A stretch of DNA of 62,738 nt. Source: Knoellia aerolata DSM 18566. Its GTDB lineage: Bacteria; Actinomycetota; Actinomycetes; Actinomycetales; Dermatophilaceae. Positions 1-8,466 of the stretch are shown piece after piece. A program made the translations under genes and the position numbers. The notes below the pieces were generated by a model that was given only the letters and a program-made list of their open reading frames with translations, did no database searches and was not told the DNA's origin. Numbering within the stretch: position 1 is the first letter of the stretch; every line of letters starts with the position of its first letter. The stretch spans positions 1 through 62,738 of the forward strand of contig NZ_AVPL01000018.1 of assembly GCF_000768695.1 (NCBI RefSeq), read 5' to 3'.

Positions 1-10
1 CGGGTCGAGA

Positions 11-57
11 GGTCACGACACCCCGCATGGGGGGACGGCACACGGGGTGTCGTGACC
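11..57. repeat. Intergenic palindrome, copy 1
   Basis: A perfect 15-bp inverted repeat: GGTCACGACACCCCG at 11-25 and its exact complement at 43-57, with a 17-base loop. The same arms recur at 1073-1119 after the next gene, so the gene between them is bracketed by two copies. It may act as a terminator for an upstream gene outside the window; there is no U-run. Confidence 0.8.
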
Positions 58-119
58 ACTCGTTCGTGGGCTGTGGAGAACGTGGCACCGGTCAGCGGCG
101 CTGCGGCCACGCTGGCGCG

Positions 120-1061
120 GTGCGTCCTGCGCCTCTGCCCGAGCCCCTGCGGACGGCTCCCATCACCCGGGACCTGGCCCGGGACTCGGGTGTGCCGCTG
201 AGCAGGCTCGAGCGCGGGGACCTCACCGTCGTCACCCGCGGGGTGCGGGTGGTCACACCGCCGGCGTCACTGCAGGCCCGCGCCGCAGCCTTCGCCGCGG
301 CGATGCGCCGTGAGGACCACGCCTTCTCCCACGTCACCGCGGCCATCCTCTGGGGACTCCCCCTGCCCACGAGGGTCGAGGGCCAGTCCGACCTCGACGT
401 CGTGTGGTCGACGCGACGGGGTCGGGTGCGCCGGGACGGGTGCATCGGCCACCGCGGGCTGGAGTCGCGCGCGGTGAGCGACCACCTGGGGCTGCGCGTG
501 ACCGCCCCCGCCGACACCTGGTGCGACCTCGGTGAAGTGCTGCGTCGCGGGCTGACGCGTGACGACCTGGTCGTCGCCGGGGACGCGGTCGCCAACCTGC
601 TCGGCACCGATCCGGAGGCGGAGCCCGTGCACCTCATGGCCGAGTCTCTCCACCGCCGCGTGCGACCGCGGGGGAAGGTGATGCTCACCGAGGCGCTGGC
701 GCTCGTCCGCCCCGGCGTCAGGTCCCCGATGGAGACCCGTACGCGGTTGATGTTCCACCGTGCCAGCCTGCCCGAACCCGAGCTCAACGTGCCCGTGATG
801 TTCGAGGAGGGCGGGTGGATGCTCGAGGGCGACTTCGTGTGGCGCCGGCAGCGGGTGATCGGCGAGTACCAGGGCGCCCACCACGCGACGATCCGCCAGC
901 GCGGCGTCGACCACTCCCGCCGGCTGCTCGCGGAGGACGACGGCTGGACGTTCCTCGAGCTCTTCGCCGACGACGTCTTCACGCGCAGTCGTCGGATCGC
1001 CACGCTCACCCGTCTGGGTGCCACCCTGGGGGTGCCCGCCGGTGACCTCCACCTCTGGTGA
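120..1061 (+). CDS. AbiEi-like / DUF559-type hypothetical protein
   Basis: Predicted cytosolic protein of about 313 aa. The N-terminal third (PITRDLARDSGVPLSRLERG, then a VVTRGVRVV stretch) matches the winged-helix start of AbiEi-type antitoxins, where a short helix-turn-helix precedes an RGV strand. The C-terminal part (GEYQGAHH, RLLAEDDGWTFLELFADDVF) resembles the vestigial endonuclease-like fold of DUF559 proteins that often follows it in actinobacteria. I see no toxin gene beside it, so a toxin-antitoxin role is not supported. The frame is open from ATG 27, but that codon lies inside a palindrome arm and the first 30 residues look unprotein-like, so GTG 120 was preferred; no strong ribosome site supports either. 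Two copies of the same palindrome flank the gene. Confidence 0.6.
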   Translation: MRPAPLPEPLRTAPITRDLARDSGVPLSRLERGDLTVVTRGVRVVTPPASLQARAAAFAAAMRREDHAFSHVTAAILWGLPLPTRVEGQSDLDVVWSTRRGRVRRDGCIGHRGLESRAVSDHLGLRVTAPADTWCDLGEVLRRGLTRDDLVVAGDAVANLLGTDPEAEPVHLMAESLHRRVRPRGKVMLTEALALVRPGVRSPMETRTRLMFHRASLPEPELNVPVMFEEGGWMLEGDFVWRRQRVIGEYQGAHHATIRQRGVDHSRRLLAEDDGWTFLELFADDVFTRSRRIATLTRLGATLGVPAGDLHLW

Positions 1062-1072
1062 GCGAGTCGAGC

Positions 1073-1119
1073 GGTCACGACACCCCGGGTGACCGGACGG
1101 CATACGGGGCGTCGTGACC
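1073..1119. terminator. Intergenic palindrome, copy 2 (bidirectional terminator)
   Basis: Left arm GGTCACGACACCCCG at 1073-1087 pairs with 1105-1119, with one mismatch; outer AGTCGA/TCGACT bases extend the stem. It lies between convergent genes (the AbiEi-like ORF and dapB), a place where a two-way terminator is expected. The loop contains the octamer CGGCATAC. It is the second copy of the repeat at 11-57. Confidence 0.6.
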
Positions 1120-1126
1120 CTTCGAC

Positions 1127-1885
1127 TCAGATGCCGAGGTAGTGCTCGAGCCCAACCGTGAGTCCCGGGTGGTCGGAGACCTGGCGGACCGCGGCGATGA
1201 CACCGGGCATGAAGGAGACGCGGTCGAACGAGTCGTGCCGGATCGTCAGCATCTCGCCGGTCTGCCCGAAGAGCACCTCCTGGTGCGCGACGAGGCCGCG
1301 CAGACGGACCGAGTGCACACGTATGCCGTGTGCGCGCGCGCCGCGCGCACCGTCGGGGTCCGCCGTGGTCGCGTCGGGGACGGCGCCGAGACCCGCCGCC
1401 TCGCGAGCCCGGCCGATGAGCTCGGCGGTGCGGGCCGCGGTGCCGGACGGCGCGTCGACCTTGTCCGGGTGGTGCAGCTCGATGACCTCGGCCGACTCGT
1501 AGAACCGGGCCGCCTTCTGGGCGAACGCCATCATGAGGACGGCGCCGATCGCGAAGTTCGGGGCGATGAGCACGCCCACCTCGGGGTGGCGCGCGAGGCG
1601 CGTTCGCAGGTCGGAGACGGCGTCGTCGCCCCACCCGGTCGTGCCCACGACGACGTGCACACCACGGTCGACGCAGTGCGCGACGTTGGCGGCCGAGGCG
1701 GCCGGGACGGAGAACTCCACGACGACGTCGGCGCCGGCGAGGTCACCGAGGTCGTCGCCCTCGTCGAAGCGCCCCACGAGCTCGAGGCCGTCGGCCGCCT
1801 CCACCGCCCGGCAGACCTCCGAGCCCATCCGGCCGGCTGCACCGATGACCGAGACCGTGCGGGGAGCGCCCGTGTTCGCATTCAC
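1127..1885 (-). CDS. dapB: 4-hydroxy-tetrahydrodipicolinate reductase
   Basis: Catalyses the NAD(P)H-dependent reduction step of the diaminopimelate/lysine pathway in the cytosol, feeding peptidoglycan synthesis. At 252 aa it has the usual length. The Rossmann motif VSVIGAAGRMG is at residues 11-21, VGTTGWG near 80-86, and the signature ELHHPDKVDAPSGT near 136-149 supplies the catalytic histidines (H138/H139) and lysine (K142). The GTG start at 1885 opens MNANTGAPRTV. In many actinobacteria dapB follows rpsO-pnp and an M16 peptidase gene; here rpsO and pnp are nearby, but the peptidase gene is absent and other genes occupy the gap. Confidence 0.97.
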   Translation of the reverse strand: MNANTGAPRTVSVIGAAGRMGSEVCRAVEAADGLELVGRFDEGDDLGDLAGADVVVEFSVPAASAANVAHCVDRGVHVVVGTTGWGDDAVSDLRTRLARHPEVGVLIAPNFAIGAVLMMAFAQKAARFYESAEVIELHHPDKVDAPSGTAARTAELIGRAREAAGLGAVPDATTADPDGARGARAHGIRVHSVRLRGLVAHQEVLFGQTGEMLTIRHDSFDRVSFMPGVIAAVRQVSDHPGLTVGLEHYLGI

Positions 1886-1941
1886 GCCGTGAGCCTAGCG
1901 GCGACCGGCGCGTCGGTCGGCGGGGGACGAATCGGCGGGTT

Positions 1942-1992
1942 GTTCACCTTCCGTTCACCTTTCGTCTATCATGAGGTGAACATCAGGTGAAC
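1942..1992 (+). promoter_or_regulatory. Promoter with four-half-site operator
   Basis: Two direct GTTCACCT boxes (1942-1949 and 1953-1960) are followed by two AGGTGAAC boxes (1974-1981 and 1985-1992), giving a symmetric array centred near 1967. Same-orientation boxes are 11 bp apart, one helical turn. A plausible -35 TTCACC (1943-1948) and -10 TATCAT (1967-1972), 18 bp apart, sit inside it. The downstream small gene starts at 2008. The pattern implies cooperative binding of a dimeric regulator; which one cannot be told. Confidence 0.7.
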
Positions 1993-2007
1993 GACGGGGG
2001 AGCTGCC

Positions 2008-2148
2008 ATGAAGAAGGTCGTCACGACCGCGACCGGCCCGGCGTGCCTGACGCTGCGCTGGGTCCCCGTGACCCGCGACGGACGCACCAGCATGGAGATG
2101 CGCTGGGTCGCCCCGACCCCGGTCCCCCGCACCACGCGCACCGCCTGA
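2008..2148 (+). CDS. Small conserved-looking protein, 46 aa
   Basis: An ATG at 2008 preceded by GGGGGAG at good distance opens a 46-residue frame ending at TGA 2146-2148. The product starts MKKVVTTATGPACLTLRWVP, continues with VTRDGRTSMEMRWVAP and ends in a Pro/Thr/Arg-rich tail. The paired ...LRWVPV and MRWVAP segments look like two beta strands around a DGRT turn. It has no signal peptide or membrane segment. Codon use is fully GC3-biased, and the gene has its own promoter with the four-box operator at 1942-1992. I do not recognise a named family. Similar short proteins with a TLRW...EMRW pattern are, from memory, common in actinobacteria, which would need a homology search to confirm. Confidence 0.6.
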   Translation: MKKVVTTATGPACLTLRWVPVTRDGRTSMEMRWVAPTPVPRTTRTA

Positions 2149-2162
2149 GGCACCCCCCTCCG

Positions 2163-3062
2163 TCAGTCCGCCGACCGGCCGCCCCAGACCTCGCCGAGGG
2201 TCCGCAGGTCGGCGGTGACGTCTTCGCGGTAGCGGGTGTAGAAGGGGTCGAACGGGGTGCGCAGGTGGTACGCCCTCACGGTCTGCGCCTGCACCGAGAC
2301 GATCCTGCCGCTCGCCCGTGAGAAGAAGTCGCGGTGGTCGACCATGCGCAGCCGCTCGTCCCACCTCACCGTCCGGATCGAGGCCGTGCGGGCAAGGTGG
2401 AGCTGGGGCGCCTTCGGCACCACGGGCAGGTCGCCGATCATCGTCCCGAAGGGGACGAGCGGTGCGCCCGCACCGGGGAACAGCGCCTCGGCTCCGTGCC
2501 AGTGCACGGCGCGCCACCGGGGCAGGTCCACGCGGGACAGGGCGACGAGGTCGACGGCCGGGTGGTCGTCCAGGTAGTTCATCGCGGCGACGATGTCGCT
2601 CGCGGCGGTGAAGACGATGTCGTCGTCCGTGGTGAAGACGAGCTCGGTGCCCACCGCGTCCAGGGCTGCGTTGCGGCCCGCGGGGACGCCGCTGTTGAAG
2701 GGCAGCGCGATGACGTCGATCCCGGCTCCCAGCCCGGTCACCGGCACGCGCGAGTCGTCGGCGACGACGATCCGGCCGTCGAAGACGGTGCGCGCACTCG
2801 CCAGGCACCGCCGCAGCACCTCGGGGCGCTCGAACGTCTTGACCGTCATCGTCACGCGTCGCGCGACCTCGGCCCGTTCCGCCTCGGTGGCCTCCCCGAA
2901 GCGGGTCCTGTCCACCCGACGGACCACCGACAGCTGCGCCCGTTCGGCGTGGTGGTAGCCCGCTCGCAGGGGCGCGCCGAAGCGCCCGCGCATCACCCGC
3001 TTGACCTGCTGCGTGTCCACGTCGTCCCTCCGGAGTGCGGGTGTCGAGACCATGATCCACAC
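2163..3062 (-). CDS. Family 2-like glycosyltransferase
   Basis: A 299-aa cytosolic sugar transferase of the GT-A fold. VTMTVKTFERPEVLRRCLAS near residues 91-110 is the nucleotide-binding first strand, VADDSR follows, and TDDD (in VFTTDDDIVF near 166-175) is the DxD-type metal and sugar-nucleotide site. The later MVDHRDFFSRA segment resembles the acceptor-side motif of animal-like beta-1,4-GalNAc/galactosyltransferases. The start is GTG 3062 with GAGG about 7 bases upstream; ATG 3053 is an alternative. It stands alone between two plus-strand genes and is far from the main polysaccharide locus, so its target glycan is unknown. Confidence 0.85.
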   Translation of the reverse strand: MWIMVSTPALRRDDVDTQQVKRVMRGRFGAPLRAGYHHAERAQLSVVRRVDRTRFGEATEAERAEVARRVTMTVKTFERPEVLRRCLASARTVFDGRIVVADDSRVPVTGLGAGIDVIALPFNSGVPAGRNAALDAVGTELVFTTDDDIVFTAASDIVAAMNYLDDHPAVDLVALSRVDLPRWRAVHWHGAEALFPGAGAPLVPFGTMIGDLPVVPKAPQLHLARTASIRTVRWDERLRMVDHRDFFSRASGRIVSVQAQTVRAYHLRTPFDPFYTRYREDVTADLRTLGEVWGGRSAD

Positions 3063-3173
3063 CAGGGGACCTCACGGCACACGGATCGGGTATGCCGGCC
3101 CGTCGCCGTGCGCGCGGATCCGCCCCGCACCACGGCGCGCGCATCCGGTGAACGGGCACGTAGGGTCACCCCG

Positions 3174-4478
3174 GTGGAGGGCCCGAGGACGACCCCGCAC
3201 GCGCCGGCGGGCATGCCGTCGTACGCGCGGGTCTTCCGGACCCCGGGCTTCGTCCCCGCCTTCCTGGCCCTGAGCGTCTCCACGTGGGGCGACTACATCG
3301 CCCGCATCGCCGTGGCCTTCGTCGTGCGGGAACGGACCGGCTCCGACCTCGCGATGGCGGCGACCTTCGCCGCCAGCCTGCTGCCGAGCATCCTCGGACG
3401 CAGCCTGCTCAGCCCTCTGGCCGACCGCATCCCCTACAAGCACGTGCTCGTCGGTTCGGACGTCGTCCGCGCCATCTTCGTGGTGGCGATCATGGCCGCG
3501 GTCGGGCAGGGCAGCCCGGTGGTGGTGCTGCTCGCCCTCCTGTTCGCTCTCGAGCTCTTCGGCGGCCCGGCCGGTGCCTCCGTCCAGATCCTCCTGACGG
3601 ACCTGTTCGCGGACCGTCGGGCCTTCCTCAGGGCCCGAGGGATCACCGCCCTCGCCGAACAGGTCAACCAGGCCATCGGGCTCGCCGTCGGGGGCATCAT
3701 CGTCACCGTCCTCTCGGTCCGCGGTGCGCTCCTCGTCGACCTGGCGACGTTCCTCGTGTCGGCGGCGCTCTTCGCGGTCGCGGTCAAGGCGCGCCCGGTG
3801 AGCGGAGAACCCAGCCCCGGGATCGTCGGGTTCTTCCGTGACATCGCCGCGGGGGTCCGATACCTCGCGCACCATCGCGTGCTCGTGTCGCTCCTCGCGC
3901 TCAGCCTCATCGCCATGTGGGGGGTCGTCGCGCCAGAGGCGGTCGCGATCCCCTACGTGCTGGGCCACGACCTTCCGCCCTGGCTCGGTGGGGTGCTCAT
4001 GGCGGCACCCGTGAGCGGTGCCGTCGCGGGCCTGGTCGTCGTGGGGCGGTGGCAGCCCGAGGTCGCGAGCTCGAGGATGATCGGGATGGCGCTCCTCATG
4101 CCCATCCCGTTGGTGCTCTCCGCGGTCGTGCCACCGACCCTCGGATGGCTGCCGACGGTCTGGCTGATGTGGTTCCTCAGCGGCGTGCTCCAGGCGTTCG
4201 TGCTGCCGCTCCAGGCGACCTTCGCCCTCGTGGTCGCCGCCGACCTGCGTGGGCGCGTCATCGGGCTCGCCGGCGCCGCCTCGATGACCGCCTCGGCGCT
4301 GGGCTTCCTGCTGGCCGGTTCCCTCTCCGAGAGGCTCGCGCCGCGGACGGCGCTGGCCATCTGCGCGATGCTCTGCCTCGGTGGCATCGCCCTGCTCGCC
4401 GCGACCTGGCCGACGCGGTCGGTGGACCTCGCGGTCGACGAGGCGTTCAACGACAGAACGATCAAGGGAGAGCGATGA
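3174..4478 (+). CDS. MFS transporter
   Basis: A 434-aa integral membrane protein with about 11-12 hydrophobic segments, from VSTWGDYIARIAVAFVV near residue 35 to LCLGGIALLAATWP near the end. The loop after the second helix (SLLSPLADRIPYKHVLVGSD) is a degenerate MFS motif A. It most resembles the MFS_3/enterobactin-exporter-like group, suggesting drug or metabolite efflux; the substrate is unknown. GTG 3174, with AGGG upstream, was chosen because the frame before it is low in protein character; ATG 3213 is a possible later start. The stop overlaps the ATG of the next gene (ATGA), so the two are translationally coupled. Confidence 0.88.
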   Translation: MEGPRTTPHAPAGMPSYARVFRTPGFVPAFLALSVSTWGDYIARIAVAFVVRERTGSDLAMAATFAASLLPSILGRSLLSPLADRIPYKHVLVGSDVVRAIFVVAIMAAVGQGSPVVVLLALLFALELFGGPAGASVQILLTDLFADRRAFLRARGITALAEQVNQAIGLAVGGIIVTVLSVRGALLVDLATFLVSAALFAVAVKARPVSGEPSPGIVGFFRDIAAGVRYLAHHRVLVSLLALSLIAMWGVVAPEAVAIPYVLGHDLPPWLGGVLMAAPVSGAVAGLVVVGRWQPEVASSRMIGMALLMPIPLVLSAVVPPTLGWLPTVWLMWFLSGVLQAFVLPLQATFALVVAADLRGRVIGLAGAASMTASALGFLLAGSLSERLAPRTALAICAMLCLGGIALLAATWPTRSVDLAVDEAFNDRTIKGER

Positions 4479-5344
4479 CAGAGCACCACGGTTCGCCGGG
4501 GCCAGCGGTGGCCCCCTCACCGGGTCACAGCCGGCTGCGGCTGCCCGTGACCGGACCGGAGGTGAGCTTCCACCACTTCTTTCCCGACGGGCCGATGCCC
4601 GTCCCGACCCGGGCGATCCTGCGCGACCTGCTGCCGGCCAAGGCCGTGAAGCGGTGCCCTCCGGTGACGGTCGGCAGCTCCTACGGCTGGCTGCTGTTCC
4701 CTCCGACGTCGTTCGCCGTCCGCTGGGTCAAGGAGGGTCTCGAGTTCGCGCTGATGGACGACGACGGCCGGATCGGCTCCTGGCAGGTTCTCGACTCGGG
4801 ACGCCCGGGCCGGCACCCCGGGACGGAGGCTGCCCTGGCGGGCGTTCCGGAGCACCGCCTCGAGGAGCTGCGTGAGGCCCTCGGCGACGGAGGTGTCCCG
4901 CTGGTCGACCCGAACCCGGCGGATCCGCGCGAGTTCCAGATCTTCACCGGGGTCACCGTTCGGACGGCCCCGGGTTGGGCGTCGTTGGTGCGGCCGATCC
5001 CCAACCTGCCGGTCCCCCCGGACACGCATGACGTCGTCGACGGGGTGGTCGAGACCGCGTGGTACGGCAACGGGTTGCCCGTCATGGTGAGGCTGCGTTC
5101 CCGTGACGAGATCGTCCGCTTCGCGCGGTCCACCCCCATCGCCGCGATCCAGCCCGTTCCCGTCGCTGCCTTCGCCGCGGAGAACTCCGTGGCCACCACG
5201 GGGGAACCCGGTCTCGGCAACTGGGACGAGGACGAGTGGGAGCGTTTCGTCACCACCCGTCGCCGACGCCTCGACTCGCTCCCGGGCTCCTACCGTCGCG
5301 CCATGCACGCCCATCACCACGAGGCGCCGCCCGAGCAGGACTGA
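4475..5344 (+). CDS. DUF6065-like hypothetical protein
   Basis: A 289-aa soluble protein of unknown function, translated through an ATGA overlap with the preceding MFS gene. Conserved-looking blocks are the early VSFHHFFPDGPMPVPTRAIL, then GSSYGWLLFPPTSFAVRW (around residues 68-85), FTGVTVRTAPGWASLVRPIP near 159-178, and NGLPVMVRLRSRDEIVRFA. The GW.LFPP...VRW and PGWASLVRP pattern recalls the DUF6065 family, but that assignment is from memory. It has no signal peptide, membrane segment or recognisable catalytic motif. The C-terminal tail is His/Glu/Pro-rich. Coupling to a transporter suggests it handles or modifies the transported compound; this is inference. Confidence 0.65.
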   Translation: MTEHHGSPGPAVAPSPGHSRLRLPVTGPEVSFHHFFPDGPMPVPTRAILRDLLPAKAVKRCPPVTVGSSYGWLLFPPTSFAVRWVKEGLEFALMDDDGRIGSWQVLDSGRPGRHPGTEAALAGVPEHRLEELREALGDGGVPLVDPNPADPREFQIFTGVTVRTAPGWASLVRPIPNLPVPPDTHDVVDGVVETAWYGNGLPVMVRLRSRDEIVRFARSTPIAAIQPVPVAAFAAENSVATTGEPGLGNWDEDEWERFVTTRRRRLDSLPGSYRRAMHAHHHEAPPEQD

Positions 5345-5394
5345 CTCCCCCGGCGCCCGGGAGCGGGCCACCCGGGAGAGCGCCCTGCACGCCG

Positions 5395-5429
5395 ACGGGG
5401 CGGCACACCGATTCGGTGTGCCGCCCCGT
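5395..5429. terminator. Bidirectional terminator between convergent genes
   Basis: A perfect 17-bp palindrome, ACGGGGCGGCACACCGA at 5395-5411 and its complement at 5413-5429, with a single-base centre. It lies between the convergent DUF6065-like gene (ends 5344) and pnp (ends 5452), so it can stop transcription from both sides. There is no U-tract, as is usual in high-GC actinobacteria. Confidence 0.75.
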
Positions 5430-5451
5430 CGTCACGCGTGCGCGTGTCGGG

Positions 5452-7917
5452 TCACTCGTCGCCGGAGGCGTCCGCGGACTCGGAGCGCTGGCCACGGCCA
5501 CGGCCGCCACGGCGACGGCTGCGCTGACGGCGCTCGCCACCGTCCGTGGCCTCGCCGGAGTCGGCCGAGTCGCCGGAGTCGGCCGAGTCGCCGGAGTCGG
5601 TCGACTCGGTCGCGTCGCTGCCGTCGACGGGAGCAGCCTGCGCGACCGGGGCGTCGTCGAACGTCGGGGCGTCCGCCACGACCTCGGCCTCGCCGCTGTC
5701 ACCCTCGGCGAGGACGGCCGCGAGCGACAGCTTGCCGCGCGGGTCGACCTCCTTGAGCTCGACCTGGACCTTCTGGCCCACGGCGAGGACGTCGTCGACG
5801 TTGTCGATCCGCTTGCCGCCGACGAGCTTGCGCACCTCGGAGATGTGCAGCAGACCGTCCTTGCCGGGGAGCAGCGAGATGAACGCGCCGAAGGTCGTCG
5901 TCTTAACGACGGTACCGAGGAAGCGCTCGCCGACCTCGGGCATCTGCGGGTTGGCGATCGCGTTGATCGCCGCGCGGGCCGCCTCGGCCGACGGACCGTC
6001 GGTGGCACCGATGTAGATGGTGCCGTCGTCCTCGATGGAGATCTGGGCGCCGGTGTCGTCCTGGATCTGGTTGATCATCTTGCCCTTCGGGCCGATGACC
6101 TCGCCGATCTTGTCGACGGGGACCGTCACCGAGATGACGCGAGGAGCGAACGGGCTCATCTCGTCCGGGACGTCGATCGCCTCGTTCATGACGTCGAGGA
6201 TGTGCAGACGGGCCTCACGGGCCTGGGTCAGCGCGCCGCCGAGCACGTCGGCGGGGATGCCGTCGAGCTTGGTGTCGAGCTGGATGGCCGTGACGAACTC
6301 GCGGGTGCCGGCGACCTTGAAGTCCATGTCGCCGAACGCGTCCTCGGCGCCGAGGATGTCGGTGAGGGCGGCGTACTGCGTCGCTCCGTCGACCTCAGCG
6401 GTGACGAGGCCCATGGCGATGCCCGCGACCGGGGCGCGCAGCGGCACACCGGCGTTGAGGAGCGACAGGGTCGAGGCGCAGACCGAGCCCATCGAGGTCG
6501 AGCCGTTGGAGCTGAGCGCCTCGGAGACCTGGCGGATCGCGTAGGGGAACTCCTCACGCGTCGGCAGCACCGGCATGAGCGCACGCTCGGCGAGCGCTCC
6601 GTGACCGACCTCGCGGCGCTTCGGCGAACCGACCCGACCGGTCTCACCGGTGGAGTACGGCGGGAAGTTGTAGTTGTGCATGTAGCGCTTGCGCGTCACC
6701 GGCGACAGCGTGTCGAGCTGCTGCTCCATGCGGAGCATGTTGAGGGTCGTGACGCCCATGATCTGCGTCTCGCCGCGCTCGAAGATCGCGGAACCGTGCA
6801 CGCGCGGCAGGACCTCGACCTCGGCCGACAGCGCGCGGATGTCCGCGAGCCCACGGCCGTCGATGCGGACCTTGTCGGTGATGATGCGCTGGCGGATGAG
6901 CTTCTTCTGGACGGCGCGGTAGGCCGCGGAGACGTCCTTGGACTGGTCCGCGTACTCACCCTTGACGTTCTCGCCGTCACCCACGAGGGCGAGGTGCAGC
7001 TCGGACTTGATCTCGTCGAGTCGGTCCTCGCGCTCCTGCTTGCCGGCGATCTGGAGGGCCGCAGCGGTCTGCTCGGAGACCTTGGCCTCGACCACGGCGT
7101 ACAGCTCGTCGCTGTAGTCGAGGAACAGCGGGAACTCCTGGATCGGCTTCGCGGCCGTGGCGGCGAGCTCGGCCTGGGCCTGGCAGAGGACCTTGATGAA
7201 CTTCTTCGAGGCCTCGAGGCCCTCGGCGACGACGTCCTCGGTGGGAGCCGTCTTGCCCTCGTTCTTGACGAGGTTCCAGGTGTTGTCGGTGGCCTCGGCC
7301 TCGACCATCATGATCGCGACGTCGCTGTCGTCGGCGTCGCCGACGACACGGCCGGCGACGACCATGTCGAACGTGGAGCGCTCCACGTCCGAGAACTGCG
7401 GGAAGGCGACCCACTGGTCGTCGATGAGCGAGACGCGGACGGCACCGATCGGGCCCGAGAACGGCAGGCCGGAGATCTGGGTGGACGCCGACGCCGCGTT
7501 GATCGCGAGGACGTCGTACTGGGCGTCCGGGTTGAGCGCGAGCACCGAGATGACGACCTGGACCTCGTTGCGCAGACCCTTGGTGAAGGTCGGGCGCAGC
7601 GGGCGGTCGATGAGGCGGCAGGTGAGGATCGCGTCGGTGGACGGGCGACCCTCGCGACGGAAGAACGAACCGGGGATCTTGCCCGCGGCATACATGCGCT
7701 CTTCGACGTCGACGGTCAGGGGGAAGAAGTCGAACCCCTCGCGCGGGTGCTTCCCGGCGGTGGTGGTGGAGAGGAGCATCGTGTCCTCGTCCAGGTAGGC
7801 GGCGACTGCGCCTCCGGCCTGCTTGGCCAGTCGTCCGGTCTCGAACCGGACCGTGCGGGTGCCGAACGAGCCGTTGTCGATGGTGGCTTCGGCGAACGTG
7901 ATCTCAGGACCCTCCAT
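5452..7917 (-). CDS. pnp: Polyribonucleotide nucleotidyltransferase
   Basis: The phosphorolytic 3'-5' exoribonuclease PNPase (GpsI-type in actinobacteria), a trimeric RNA-degradation enzyme. At 821 aa it is slightly longer than the E. coli enzyme. Two RNase PH-like domains flank an all-helical linker. A KH domain ([20 protein letters not shown], near 590-610) and an S1 domain ([20 protein letters not shown] onwards) follow. The tail from about residue 740 is low complexity: repeats of the type DSGDSA encoded by near-perfect DNA repeats at roughly 5560-5620, then an Arg/Gly-rich stretch ([14 protein letters not shown]) likely to bind RNA. The ATG at 7917 follows AAGGAGG. It is the second gene after rpsO. 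Confidence 0.98.
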   Translation of the reverse strand: MEGPEITFAEATIDNGSFGTRTVRFETGRLAKQAGGAVAAYLDEDTMLLSTTTAGKHPREGFDFFPLTVDVEERMYAAGKIPGSFFRREGRPSTDAILTCRLIDRPLRPTFTKGLRNEVQVVISVLALNPDAQYDVLAINAASASTQISGLPFSGPIGAVRVSLIDDQWVAFPQFSDVERSTFDMVVAGRVVGDADDSDVAIMMVEAEATDNTWNLVKNEGKTAPTEDVVAEGLEASKKFIKVLCQAQAELAATAAKPIQEFPLFLDYSDELYAVVEAKVSEQTAAALQIAGKQEREDRLDEIKSELHLALVGDGENVKGEYADQSKDVSAAYRAVQKKLIRQRIITDKVRIDGRGLADIRALSAEVEVLPRVHGSAIFERGETQIMGVTTLNMLRMEQQLDTLSPVTRKRYMHNYNFPPYSTGETGRVGSPKRREVGHGALAERALMPVLPTREEFPYAIRQVSEALSSNGSTSMGSVCASTLSLLNAGVPLRAPVAGIAMGLVTAEVDGATQYAALTDILGAEDAFGDMDFKVAGTREFVTAIQLDTKLDGIPADVLGGALTQAREARLHILDVMNEAIDVPDEMSPFAPRVISVTVPVDKIGEVIGPKGKMINQIQDDTGAQISIEDDGTIYIGATDGPSAEAARAAINAIANPQMPEVGERFLGTVVKTTTFGAFISLLPGKDGLLHISEVRKLVGGKRIDNVDDVLAVGQKVQVELKEVDPRGKLSLAAVLAEGDSGEAEVVADAPTFDDAPVAQAAPVDGSDATESTDSGDSADSGDSADSGEATDGGERRQRSRRRGGRGRGQRSESADASGDE

Positions 7918-8027
7918 GGGTCCTCCTTTTCTTGAGTGTCAGACCGTGCATCGTCGTTGTGCACGGGTTCTCGTGATGGTCGTGCTGGTGGGACGTCCTG
8001 CTATGGAGTTGTTCTGCACATCCGAAA

Positions 8028-8056
8028 GAGCGGCCCCCCGTGAAGGAGAGCCGCTC
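8028..8056 (-). terminator. Terminator/attenuator hairpin between rpsO and pnp
   Basis: Arms GAGCGGC (8028-8034) and GCCGCTC (8050-8056) form a hairpin that, read on the minus strand, is followed by CTTTCGG. It sits just downstream of the rpsO stop and ahead of pnp, where partial termination or RNase processing sites lie in many bacteria. Confidence 0.5.
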
Positions 8057-8073
8057 CGACGGAAATCGGTGGG

Positions 8074-8343
8074 TCAGCGACGCAGACCGAGGCGCTTGAT
8101 CAGCGAGCGGTAGCGCTCGATGTCGATGTCCTCCAGGTAGCGGAGGAGGCGGCGGCGGCGGCCGACGAGGAGCAGCAGGCCACGACGGCTGTGGTGGTCG
8201 TGCTTGTGCTCCCGGGAGTGCTCGGTGAGGTCGAGGATGCGCTGGGTGAGGAGCGCGATCTGGACCTCGGGGGATCCGGAGTCGTTCTCGGTCGTGGCGT
8301 ACTCGGACATGATCTTCTGCTTGACGTCTGCGTCCAAAGGCAT
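8074..8343 (-). CDS. rpsO: 30S ribosomal protein S15
   Basis: At 89 aa this is exactly the usual S15 length. It binds 16S rRNA helices h20-h22 and nucleates assembly of the 30S platform. The signature block [20 protein letters not shown] lies near residues 42-61 and the protein ends [13 protein letters not shown]. The start [15 protein letters not shown] is typical. An AGGAGT site about 7 bases upstream of ATG 8343 (antisense ACTCCT at 8352-8357) supports it. It forms the conserved rpsO-pnp pair with the following gene. Confidence 0.98.
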   Translation of the reverse strand: MPLDADVKQKIMSEYATTENDSGSPEVQIALLTQRILDLTEHSREHKHDHHSRRGLLLLVGRRRRLLRYLEDIDIERYRSLIKRLGLRR

Positions 8344-8466
8344 GGGCGAGAGACTCCTTCTGGTGTGGTTGCGCGGCGCTCCCGGGCTGGTTCACCGAGG
8401 CTCTCTGGATCCGCGGCCGATTCTCACGGCGTGCCAAGGCTACCAGTGGGCGTGTGGCCGCCCTAA

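Noticed and set aside
120-1061. Type IV toxin-antitoxin pair
   Set aside because: An AbiEi-like N-terminus is present but no AbiEii toxin or other partner gene is adjacent in the window.
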